Of a stretch of 14,741 nt of DNA, positions 1 to 6,328 are shown in pieces. The notes beneath the pieces are model-generated. The model saw nothing but the letters and a program-made list of their open reading frames with translations, searched no databases and was not told the origin of the DNA. Both the position numbers and the translations under genes were made by a program. Origin of the DNA: Acidobacteriota bacterium (lineage in GTDB: Bacteria; Acidobacteriota; Terriglobia; Acidiferrales; UBA7541); the NCBI GenBank assembly GCA_003131985.1, contig PKWH01000324.1, positions 11,127 through 25,867 of the forward strand. Direction: 5' to 3'. Position 1 is the first letter of the stretch. Each line of letters starts with the position of its first letter.

Positions 1-1054
1 CGTTCAGGAAAGGAGCAATCGAAGCTGGCGCGGATTCTCTTGCAGAAAGAGACGGAACCTGCGCAAGGACCGTGGTCGGCAGGCGCAGCCGAGCTCCTTC
101 GTATGAAAAAAAGAAAAATGTCCTTCCTTTCCGGATCGGCCCACCGAAATATCCGCCAAAATCGTTGTGTCTCTCTTCCGCTCTTGCCAACCCGGCGTTG
201 TTCGCAAACCAATCGTTTGCATCCATGACGTCGTTCCGGAAATAGTCGAACACCCCGCCATGCCAGTCGTTAGTTCCCGAACGCGTTGTGAGCAAGACTT
301 GGCCGCCTGGCTGGCGTCCGAATTCCGGCGAGAACGACGAGGTCTCGATTCGAAACTCTTGCAGGTCATCGACCGACACAAGACTGCTCGTGCCGCCTAG
401 AGCGCTAAACGCCTGTGCTTGGCCGAGCCCGGAAGCGCCCCCGGCAGTAATGCCCGCTTGTACTCCGAAGTCCGCAGATACTCCGTCCACCGTGAAATTG
501 TTCGCGCTCGTTCTTTGTCCCGCAATGCTGAACTGTCCGGGAGCATTTGAATTGGAAGGAGCAATAACCACGCCAGGCGTCAATTGCAACAGTGTGTTAA
601 AACTTCGGCCATTCAACGGTAGATTTTCCACAAGCTGTCTGTCGATGACCGTGCTGACGGAGCCTGATTCCGTGTTCACCAAGGGCGCGCCGCCCTGGAC
701 CGTAACGACTTCGGAGATAGCTCCGAGAGGCAGCCTGAAGTTAATCGCCAAGGCATCCTGCACATGGATCACAATGTCAGGCTTGATGATCGTCTTGAAT
801 CCGATCTTGGAAACCTGAATGCGGTATGGACCGGGCGGCAGGTTTGCAACGACGTAGATTCCTTCACTGTCCGTCTTCGCAGGGTACTGGACGCTGGTTG
901 TATCGCTGACGATCAAAATCTCCGCGCCTGCGACAATTCCACCCGAAGGATCGACAACAATTCCACTAATCGTTCCTGTCGGAGACTGTGCCGAACCAAT
1001 TTCTGCAAAGGTCAAACCAAGAATGAGTAGGAGCGTTGCAGTCCGCACTCGCAA
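1..1054 (-). CDS. Oar-like TonB-dependent receptor, N-terminal part (cut by window edge)
   Basis: Open reading frame of 351 codons that runs off the left edge without a stop. It begins with a signal peptide (hydrophobic run TATLLLILGLTFAEIG, probable cleavage after GSA). A carboxypeptidase-regulatory-like beta-sandwich follows at about residues 24-95 (GTISGIVVDPSGG, then PPGPYRIQVSKIGFKT). A TonB plug-type segment comes next (VENLPLNGRSF, LLQLTPGVV, FTVDGVS) and then the start of the barrel region (RSGTNDWHGGVFDYFRND, GGYFGGPI, FFFFSYEG). This is the usual layout of the roughly 1,000-aa Oar-type outer-membrane receptors that are abundant in Acidobacteriota; their substrate is usually unknown. 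TTG at 1054 or GTG at 1048 can be the start; a GGAGG lies 4 or 10 nt before them, so GTG has the better spacing. It lies downstream of the ECF sigma/anti-sigma pair on the same strand and may be a target of that pair (inference). Confidence 0.9.
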   Translation of the reverse strand, partial: MRVRTATLLLILGLTFAEIGSAQSPTGTISGIVVDPSGGIVAGAEILIVSDTTSVQYPAKTDSEGIYVVANLPPGPYRIQVSKIGFKTIIKPDIVIHVQDALAINFRLPLGAISEVVTVQGGAPLVNTESGSVSTVIDRQLVENLPLNGRSFNTLLQLTPGVVIAPSNSNAPGQFSIAGQRTSANNFTVDGVSADFGVQAGITAGGASGLGQAQAFSALGGTSSLVSVDDLQEFRIETSSFSPEFGRQPGGQVLLTTRSGTNDWHGGVFDYFRNDVMDANDWFANNAGLARAEERHNDFGGYFGGPIRKGRTFFFFSYEGARLRLPTTVLAQVPSLSARESAPASIAPFLN

Positions 1055-1132
1055 GGAACCTCCGCTGGCGAGGAACGTTTCCTCGCTACTAGGTCTATGC
1101 GAATCACACCTATTTTTGTGCCAATCACAGTT

Positions 1133-1152
1133 CTGTCCGGAAAACAGGACAG
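1133..1152 (-). promoter_or_regulatory. Palindromic candidate operator upstream of the Oar-like receptor
   Basis: Perfect inverted repeat CTGTCC-N8-GGACAG in the 119-bp gap between the anti-sigma gene and the receptor gene, about 80 nt before the receptor start. Read on the minus strand the right half is TTCCGGACAG. There is no T-tract on the minus strand after it, so a terminator for the anti-sigma gene is unlikely. A related copy with the same spacing lies before the PAS/GAF sensor at 4121-4140. Binding protein unknown. Confidence 0.5.
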
Positions 1153-1173
1153 CATTTATTTAGTTTGATCGGA

Positions 1174-2496
1174 CTATGGATGATTCGGATTTACGCGGAG
1201 GTAGGCGAACAGCAACTGTTTACCGCTCGGATGATGGCTTCCACCGCTGGGCTCCACGGTGACAAACACCGCATCAATGTTTGTCAGGGCTTTGGCATCG
1301 TCAAACTTTAAAACCCATCTCTTCTTGCTTGCGTTGTCTTCGTAAAAAATTCCCAGACTGAGCGCTTGTTGTTTGTCCACGCCGCGCCGTCCCCATGCCT
1401 GGAACGTGTTGGCGGTTCTCAAACCTGCTTCTTGGTCCAAGTCATAGGCGTAGAAAATGAGCGACTTTCCTTTTGTGTAGAAGACGCGGCCGTAAGTCTT
1501 GTCCGTCTCGCCGGTTCCACCAACGTCATGAACCTCGGCGATGTACAGATCACGCGCGCCCATCAGCTCGCGAATGTCGCGGTCGTGGTCCAGCAATTCT
1601 TGTTGTTTGGCTACTTGTGCCTGCTGCTGGTCGAGCGCTTGCTCTCGATCGTGCGCGAGTTGAGTCAATTCGCTCACCTTGGCTTCTAGCGTCGCGGCGC
1701 GCTTCGCTGCATCCTCCCGCTGCTGGCTGAGTGTTTCGGTTCTCGCTTGAAGTTCTTGTAGATTGGTTTGCGTGGCGATCAATTCTGCGTTGAGACGGGA
1801 ACTTTCAGTTGAGCCGCTTTCGCTGGATTGTTGTCCACTCTTGGTGCTCGCAACAGCTGCGTTATTTAGCGCTCTCAATCGGCCGAGTTCGTCTCCTTGC
1901 GCGACCGTCTCGCGCTTTAACTCCGCCACAGCTTTGTCGTCCACTGCGAGCTTCGCCAAAAGTTCGGCTCTCTCGTGGCCCAAATCGCTGATCTGCTCCT
2001 CAAGTGAGCCGGCAGACAACTGTGCTGGTGCGGGCTTCTCCTGCGTGGTGTTCGTGCCACGTTTGAATCCGCTTCGATACGCGACGATTCCCAATGCGAT
2101 TGCCAGCAGGACGCACGCCGCAAACGGCATCCAGAGTTGGGCCCATGGAATCTCGGATGGTCGATAAGTAAACCGGCGACCCGTCGGCTCGGTTTCGACT
2201 TTGCCCGGTGCGTCATCGCCCGATGGACTGGAGTTCTGATCCGCCTTCAATCTCTTGAAAAAAGTTGCTTCTGCCTTCTCTACGGACCAAGACGTATCGG
2301 ATCCTCCCGTATCCGAGGCCAGATCATTGGCTAGGGCGGGAACGGCCCTTTGGACCGTCATCTCGAATTTGTGTTTCGCCTGGCGGCAGGACGCACAAAC
2401 GGCAAGGTGCTTTTCCAGCATCCTTTCTTCTTCGACGCTCAGTTCACCCGCGGTCGATGCAGCACACAATTCTAGATATTTTTCGTGCGAATCCAT
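1174..2496 (-). CDS. Anti-sigma factor with ZAS zinc-finger motif, TM helix, coiled coil and RskA-like C-terminus
   Basis: A 440-aa protein. Residues 8-40 carry the zinc-binding anti-sigma (ZAS) motif H30-X3-C34-X2-C37 (HLAVCASC), which binds and inactivates an ECF sigma factor in the cytoplasm. One transmembrane helix follows at about 121-141 (FAACVLLAIALGIVAY). Then comes a long Glu/Gln/Ala-rich coiled coil at about 164-310, and a C-terminal domain at about 320-440. That domain resembles the extracytoplasmic domain of RskA-type anti-sigma factors (FQAWGRRG, LGIFYED, VFVTVEPSGGS, PSGKQLLFAYL). The gene starts 50 nt after the stop of the sigma gene 2547-3218, its likely partner. The coiled coil between membrane and RskA-like domain is longer than in typical family members and may sense envelope or partner proteins (inference). 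The ATG start at 2496 has GAGG about 12 nt upstream. Confidence 0.86.
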   Translation of the reverse strand: MDSHEKYLELCAASTAGELSVEEERMLEKHLAVCASCRQAKHKFEMTVQRAVPALANDLASDTGGSDTSWSVEKAEATFFKRLKADQNSSPSGDDAPGKVETEPTGRRFTYRPSEIPWAQLWMPFAACVLLAIALGIVAYRSGFKRGTNTTQEKPAPAQLSAGSLEEQISDLGHERAELLAKLAVDDKAVAELKRETVAQGDELGRLRALNNAAVASTKSGQQSSESGSTESSRLNAELIATQTNLQELQARTETLSQQREDAAKRAATLEAKVSELTQLAHDREQALDQQQAQVAKQQELLDHDRDIRELMGARDLYIAEVHDVGGTGETDKTYGRVFYTKGKSLIFYAYDLDQEAGLRTANTFQAWGRRGVDKQQALSLGIFYEDNASKKRWVLKFDDAKALTNIDAVFVTVEPSGGSHHPSGKQLLFAYLRVNPNHP

Positions 2497-2546
2497 TCTT
2501 ACAACGCCTCTACCTTCTCAATTTCTGTCCGCTTGCGGCACATGCG

Positions 2547-3218
2547 TTATGGCCAATTCAGATCGTTCTCATCCGCGTGCTTTCGAAGTTTCTCCAAGCC
2601 ACGGTAGTAGTGATGGCGAATATTAACGTAGGACTGGCCCAACTTCTCGGCGATCTCCGTAAACGTACAACCCTCATAGAAATGTAGCCGTAACGTCTCT
2701 CGCTGCCACTCCGTCAGACTATCCCAGACATTCCTCCATCCATTCCTGCCGAAAAAACCTTCAGCGGTATTGTCGTATTGTGCTCCGTTGGTGCTGCATG
2801 AGCTATTTTCAAAGCTCTTGTCCGTGATTGGGGACGCATAAAAGCCGTGGGATTTCAGTTGTCTTCTGTGCAATAGGGCTTGGGTGTAGGACACCTGAAC
2901 GATCCAGGAGCGTGCTGACCCTTTTGAATTATCGAACAGCGAACTCCTCCGATGGATGTAAAGGAATACGTCTTGGACAAGGTCGTCAGCCTCGTCATTG
3001 TCACGAAGGATTCTTTGGCCGACACTTCGGACAGTCCGCGCATATCGTCGAAACAACACGGACATCGCGGCACTATCATGAACTGATATAAGCGCGAGCA
3101 AACCCTCATCTGATTCTGTGCTTTTGTTCTGACAAACAGAGGCTTCGGCTCTGTGAGAGCTTGTAGCTCTCTCGGAAGCTGCTGCGCGATGAAAGCCAAT
3201 CGTAAGTGAGGAATCCAT
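2547..3218 (-). CDS. ECF-type RNA polymerase sigma factor
   Basis: A 223-aa sigma-70 family protein with the two domains of ECF sigma factors. Region 2 lies at about residues 40-120 (ALISVHDSAAMSVLFRRYA, EADDLVQDVFLYIHRR, FDNSKGSARSWI), including the conserved DLVQDVF that contacts core polymerase. Region 4 lies at about 162-214 (LTEWQRETLRLHFYEG, TFTEIAEKLGQS, VNIRHHYYRGLEKLR), the helix-turn-helix that reads the -35 element. The linker between them (about 125-160) is Ser/Asn-rich and rather long. The first 35 residues have no family counterpart, so a later start is possible; ATG at 3218 has only a weak GAGAAAG upstream. It is followed by its probable anti-sigma factor and lies divergent from the small HTH gene at 3345. 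Promoter specificity cannot be read from the sequence. Confidence 0.92.
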   Translation of the reverse strand: MDSSLTIGFHRAAASERATSSHRAEASVCQNKSTESDEGLLALISVHDSAAMSVLFRRYARTVRSVGQRILRDNDEADDLVQDVFLYIHRRSSLFDNSKGSARSWIVQVSYTQALLHRRQLKSHGFYASPITDKSFENSSCSTNGAQYDNTAEGFFGRNGWRNVWDSLTEWQRETLRLHFYEGCTFTEIAEKLGQSYVNIRHHYYRGLEKLRKHADENDLNWP

Positions 3219-3290
3219 TTTTGCTTTCTCGGATCGGCGGCAACGTCACGCCTTTCTCTTTCGCGGAGGGTATCATTCACACAATTAGGT

Positions 3291-3311
3291 GTCCAGCTAT
3301 TCTGCTCGTGG
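3291..3311 (+). repeat. Direct repeat copy 1 upstream of the first small HTH gene
   Basis: A 21-bp element starting GTCCAGCTAT and ending GCTCGTGG, matching 3652-3672 at 20 of 21 positions. Each copy ends 32-33 nt before the GTG start of a small HTH gene. It is either a kept promoter/operator or the best preserved part of the tandem duplication. Confidence 0.6.
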
Positions 3312-3344
3312 TGTTTTTGCTCGTGTCGCAGTAAATGAATAGTC

Positions 3345-3617
3345 GTGGTCAATGCGCGCGAGTTTTTTGTGTCCCTTGGATTACGGATCCGCCGCCTTCG
3401 AGAGAGGCGAGGGCACACGCTTGAGGACATGATTTCCTACGGGTTCTCTGCTCGACACTGGCAGCAGATAGAGATGGGACGTCCAACAACATGTACAACG
3501 CTGTTGCGCATTTCGTTGATATTTAAAAAGACTTTTTGCCAACTAGTTCGTGGCCTTCCTGATCCCATACTAATCTCGGACTCTCCACAGCGGAAAACAA
3601 GACATCACAACCGCTAA
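3345..3617 (+). CDS. Small XRE-like helix-turn-helix protein (copy 1)
   Basis: A 90-aa protein that is almost entirely one HTH domain: FFVSLGLRIRRLRERRG, then TLEDMISYGFSARHWQQIE and TTLLRISLIF, matching helices 1-5 of the Cro/C1 fold. No signal peptide or membrane segment. It is probably a DNA-binding regulator. Start GTG at 3345 (GTG GTC AAT) is chosen because the match with its neighbour at 3705 begins there; no good ribosome-binding site is visible. About 41 of 71 aligned residues match the second copy without gaps. The last 20 residues (after VRGLPDP) are polar and have no counterpart in copy 2. It lies divergent to the ECF sigma gene with 126 bp between, so the two may share a control region. 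Confidence 0.7.
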   Translation: MVNAREFFVSLGLRIRRLRERRGHTLEDMISYGFSARHWQQIEMGRPTTCTTLLRISLIFKKTFCQLVRGLPDPILISDSPQRKTRHHNR

Positions 3618-3651
3618 GGCCCTGTTGCCGGGGACTCCTCGCTTCGTAGTC

Positions 3652-3672
3652 GTCCAGCTAATCTGCTCGTGG
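3652..3672 (+). repeat. Direct repeat copy 2 upstream of the second small HTH gene
   Basis: Second copy of the element at 3291-3311, offset 361 bp, differing at one position. It lies between the two small HTH genes, 32 nt before the second start, so the second gene may have its own control site instead of relying only on readthrough. Confidence 0.6.
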
Positions 3673-3704
3673 CCATTGGTAATTAGATTCTCTAAATAGA
3701 GTGG

Positions 3705-3941
3705 GTGATTGACGAACGACAATTTTTTCGAGCCTTGGGCGCTCGAATTAAGAAACTCCGCAAAGGTCACGGATATACTCAGGAAGACATGATTGGTTTT
3801 GGTTTTTCCGCCCGGCACTGGCAACAGGTCGAGGCAGGCAGACCTATCACGATAAGAACACTTCTGCGGATTTCCGACACTTTTGGCGTTGGACCCGCGC
3901 AGCTAATTGACGGTCTTGATCGAGGCATCTACAAGAAATGA
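3705..3941 (+). CDS. Small XRE-like helix-turn-helix protein (copy 2)
   Basis: A 78-aa single-domain HTH protein: FFRALGARIKKLRKGHG, YTQEDMIGFGFSARHWQQVE, ITIRTLLRISDTFGVGPAQLIDGL. It follows the Cro/C1 pattern more closely than copy 1, because the QxxxDM and the loop after helix 4 (DTFGV) are conserved while copy 1 has IFKKTF there. Start GTG at 3705; no strong ribosome-binding site. It lies 87 bp after copy 1 on the same strand. Likely a small DNA-binding regulator; its target is unknown. The next gene, the PAS/GAF sensor, is 267 bp downstream. Confidence 0.75.
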   Translation: MIDERQFFRALGARIKKLRKGHGYTQEDMIGFGFSARHWQQVEAGRPITIRTLLRISDTFGVGPAQLIDGLDRGIYKK

Positions 3942-4120
3942 GCCATCGACAGGTTGCAACAATTGTTGTGAATAGCCCAAGTAACGCGTCGCATTCTCAG
4001 CCATCTCACGATTGTTCCCATGACAGAATCCTTTGCGCCGCCAGTGCATTGCCTCTGGGATCGACTTTCGGCCAATCTGGCTGACTCGACGCGTTCGAAT
4101 TCTGCCCCCCAAATAGCGTT

Positions 4121-4140
4121 CTGTCCCTAATTCCGGACGC
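4121..4140 (+). promoter_or_regulatory. Second CTGTCC-N8-GGAC palindrome, upstream of the PAS/GAF sensor
   Basis: CTGTCC, eight bases, then GGACGC; within the spacer TTCC precedes GGAC. Aligned with the minus-strand reading of 1133-1152 the pattern is CTGTCC-N4-TTCCGGAC in both. The site lies 69 nt before the sensor start. Flanks at 3942-4208 (267 bp) hold no gene I can support; a 12-bp palindrome CAACAATTGTTG lies at 3957-3968. Confidence 0.45.
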
Positions 4141-4208
4141 AGCTACACTAAATCTAGCCAGCCATCAGACCGCGATAAAGTAGGAACGTTCGAATACCCC
4201 GTTTTGTC

Positions 4209-5828
4209 GTGTCAACTGTGAAGCTAAATCGACAATCACAATTTCCGCGCCGATCCTCTCCGGCTTGGCTTCGTCGGTGTTCGCTTATCACGCTACTTGC
4301 GTCGTTCGGATTTCTCTGTTTTTCACTCTTTGGTTACAACCGCTACTCCCTACCCGCCACGAACTTGGCTCCCTCGCTTCTACTGGCTTTGACCTTTGCA
4401 GCATTCTTGAACCTTTATTCTCTGTGGTATTTCCGCAACGAACATCGAGAAACAGACCAGGCTTTTCGCGACACTGATTGCGAGTTTTCGTCCATTTTCC
4501 GAAACGTTCTCGATGGGATCCTAATCGCGGACAATGCGGGCAATTGCTTGGATGCAAATCCAGCTGCGGCGGCTATCCTGAGATGTCCTCGGAATAAGCT
4601 GATCGGCCAACACTTCGGTCGTTTTCTTGCGGATGCGAATGGGTTTACGCAACAGTGGAATTCCTTCCTCCGAAACAAACATCAACGAGGTCGCGCACGT
4701 CTAGTCGCAGGCGATGGAACGACTCTGTATGTGAACTTTACGGCCGCAGCCGATTATTTGCCGGGGCGGCATCTACTGATTCTCTGTGATGTGACGGAAC
4801 GAACACACGCCGAGTTTTCTCTACGTAAGAGCGAAGAGCGCTTCCAACAAATGGCTAGCAACATCCAGGAAATATTTTGGATGATGGATGCCACCACACA
4901 GGAAGTCACCTACGTGAACGAAGCGTACGCGACGCTGACCGGCCACAGTCTCGAATCACTTCGCGGCGATCCATCCTCGTACCGTGAGCTGATTCATCCC
5001 GAAGACCGGATTCGCATTCTCTCCAAGCTTAAGGATCTTGCAAATTCCGGACTTTTTGACGAAGAGTTTCGTTTCATTCGCGCTGACGGTGAAGTTCGCT
5101 GGGCCTGGGCGAAAGGCTTCCCAGTACGAGCGAATGAAGTCACTCGTTGGCTCGTGGGGACAGCTCAAGACATCACGTCGCGCAAACATGCTGAGATGCA
5201 GATTACCGAGCATCTTGACGCCGCAGAGGCTGCCCGTGCCGAAGCTGAAGCACTTCGCAAATCAACTTTGGCTCTGAGCCAAAATCTTGCAATGGATTCT
5301 GTTCTCGACACATTGCTGCAATGCATGTCAGAAATGGTTCCCTTTGATGTCGCCACGGTGCTGTTCGTAGAAGATGCGTCGAACCTCATGGTTGCCCGCG
5401 AACTACCCCGATTAGTGCCAAAAAGGATTGGCCTAACCTTCAAGGCATCCGAGAATGTGTTCCTCGAGAGGATCTTATTCGAGCAACGGGCCATACTGGT
5501 GGCGGACGTAAACCGGGAGACAGAATGGCGGGGCGTCCAACCTCTCGATCGAATCGAGTCGTGGCTAGGTGTTCCGCTCGTGGCTGCCGGGACCGTGCTC
5601 GGCATTCTCTCTCTCGGCGCACAGGCCCAGCACGTTTTTGCGCCCGAACACCTTCGACTAGCTAAGTCGCTAGCTGTCGCGGCTGCCGTCGCCATTAAGA
5701 ACGCAAGGGCTCATGAACGCGCAGAAATCTATGCCGCTGAATTGGAAATTAACCTACGCGAACTCCGCGATACACAGAAGGCACTCGAACACGCCGAACA
5801 CAAATTCCCTCGATCAACAAACATCTGA
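4209..5828 (+). CDS. Membrane PAS-PAS-GAF sensor, truncated before its kinase module
   Basis: A 539-aa protein. Two membrane helices lie at about residues 25-42 and 53-74. A first PAS domain spans about 92-196 (FRNVLDGILIADNAG, LDANPAAAAILRC, ILCDVTERTHAE) and a second about 208-328 (SEERFQQMASNIQEIFWMMD, YVNEAYATLTG, DEEFRFIRADGEVRWAW). A GAF domain spans about 358-500 (DSVLDTLLQCMSEMVPFD, WLGVPLVAAGTVLGILSLG), and a coiled coil follows at 503-531 (ELEINLRELRDTQKALEHAE). In related sensors this coiled coil leads into another PAS and/or a HisKA/HATPase kinase; here the protein stops six residues later (PRSTNI). No H-box, N-box or G-box exists, so it cannot phosphorylate by itself. The GTG start at 4209 lacks a clear ribosome-binding site; GTG at 4218 is possible. 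It is probably a broken gene joined to foreign DNA with the tRNA remnant at 5841-5879. Confidence 0.82.
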   Translation: MSTVKLNRQSQFPRRSSPAWLRRCSLITLLASFGFLCFSLFGYNRYSLPATNLAPSLLLALTFAAFLNLYSLWYFRNEHRETDQAFRDTDCEFSSIFRNVLDGILIADNAGNCLDANPAAAAILRCPRNKLIGQHFGRFLADANGFTQQWNSFLRNKHQRGRARLVAGDGTTLYVNFTAAADYLPGRHLLILCDVTERTHAEFSLRKSEERFQQMASNIQEIFWMMDATTQEVTYVNEAYATLTGHSLESLRGDPSSYRELIHPEDRIRILSKLKDLANSGLFDEEFRFIRADGEVRWAWAKGFPVRANEVTRWLVGTAQDITSRKHAEMQITEHLDAAEAARAEAEALRKSTLALSQNLAMDSVLDTLLQCMSEMVPFDVATVLFVEDASNLMVARELPRLVPKRIGLTFKASENVFLERILFEQRAILVADVNRETEWRGVQPLDRIESWLGVPLVAAGTVLGILSLGAQAQHVFAPEHLRLAKSLAVAAAVAIKNARAHERAEIYAAELEINLRELRDTQKALEHAEHKFPRSTNI

Positions 5829-5840
5829 GCGCTTCGATGC

Positions 5841-5879
5841 CATCTCCAGGTGTGGGTTCGATCCCCACCGCCCCTACCA
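5841..5879 (+). tRNA. tRNA 3'-end fragment (T-arm, acceptor 3' strand, CCA); possible attachment-site scar
   Basis: T-stem GTGGG (5852-5856), loop TTCGATC (5857-5863), T-stem CCCAC (5864-5868), acceptor 3' strand CGCCCCT (5869-5875), discriminator A (5876) and encoded CCA (5877-5879). The complementary 5' acceptor (AGGGGCG or GGGGGCG) and a D-arm are absent upstream, where the truncated sensor gene lies. No anticodon arm with U33 can be folded from 5826-5851, so the isotype is unknown; a tmRNA 3' end is also possible. Integrases that target tRNA genes commonly leave exactly this 3' segment at the far end of an element. No integrase gene is present in the window. Confidence 0.65.
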
Positions 5880-6328
5880 GCTTTCTCATTCACGTCATAG
5901 GACTTCCGAAAACCGCGAGGCAGCAAAAGGCAGCAATAAGGCGGAGAATGCGTTGGTCAGTAAGCAATTCTGAGTTGCACGGATGGCACACCGACGCATA
6001 TCCGTTGGCTATAACCTGGCCCGCCAGTCATGAACTAGTCTGGGCAACTTCATCGGGGGGTTGCAGACGAGTCTGCTGCTTTATCCTGGTCGGCCGCGAT
6101 CATCTCTTCTGAAGCACCTCCCTGGTGAGCAGGGGCATTGCCGAGCTACCAGGGTTCGTCAGTTCAAATCAGTTTACCTGGCTGCGATTCGGGCATCTGA
6201 GGATGACTTGTCGACGGGCCGGTGAAGCTTGGATAGGATATGGAACTACTCCCCGGAGGTTGGATTCCTCATTCTTCTCACTTCCTGAACTCTGCCTCCC
6301 GAGCATTCTGTTCCCAGAGCTGTCTGCT
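5880..6328. other. 450-bp stretch without recognisable gene
   Basis: Short open frames here have no family-like features and I do not support any of them. The stretch contains a 7-bp inverted repeat CCCTGGT/ACCAGGG (6120-6126 and 6148-6154) that could form a hairpin, and a short purine-rich repeat (GGCAGCAAAAGGCAGC) near 5922. There is no T-tract to make the hairpin a convincing terminator. Given the tRNA fragment at its left end this may be worn-down DNA of a former integrated element. Confidence 0.4.

Noticed and set aside
4..1030. Several open frames on both strands over the receptor gene
   Set aside because: They are out of frame with a 351-codon frame that gives an uninterrupted signal peptide, regulatory domain and plug; their products are Arg/Ser-rich and family-less.
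1109..1123. Possible sigma-54 promoter (TGGCAC-N5-TAGG) before the receptor
   Set aside because: The -12 half is TAGG and lacks the conserved GC, and the palindrome 1133-1152 is only about 10 bp away, too close for a usual sigma-54 activator site.
1133..1152. Terminator of the anti-sigma gene
   Set aside because: The inverted repeat has an 8-nt loop and no T-tract on the minus strand; the related site upstream of another gene makes an operator more likely.
2855..3430. 191-codon minus-strand frame overlapping the sigma factor
   Set aside because: It overlaps the sigma factor gene in another frame and encodes an Arg/Pro-rich sequence without recognisable domains.
3957..3968. 12-bp palindrome CAACAATTGTTG after the second HTH gene
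   Set aside because: Too short and AT-rich to be a terminator, with no second copy or neighbouring promoter to support an operator.
6141..6185. Second tRNA-like remnant (GTTCAAATC in a region with CCAGG/CCTGG)
   Set aside because: The T-loop-like stretch has no complementary T-stem and no acceptor strand or CCA can be placed.
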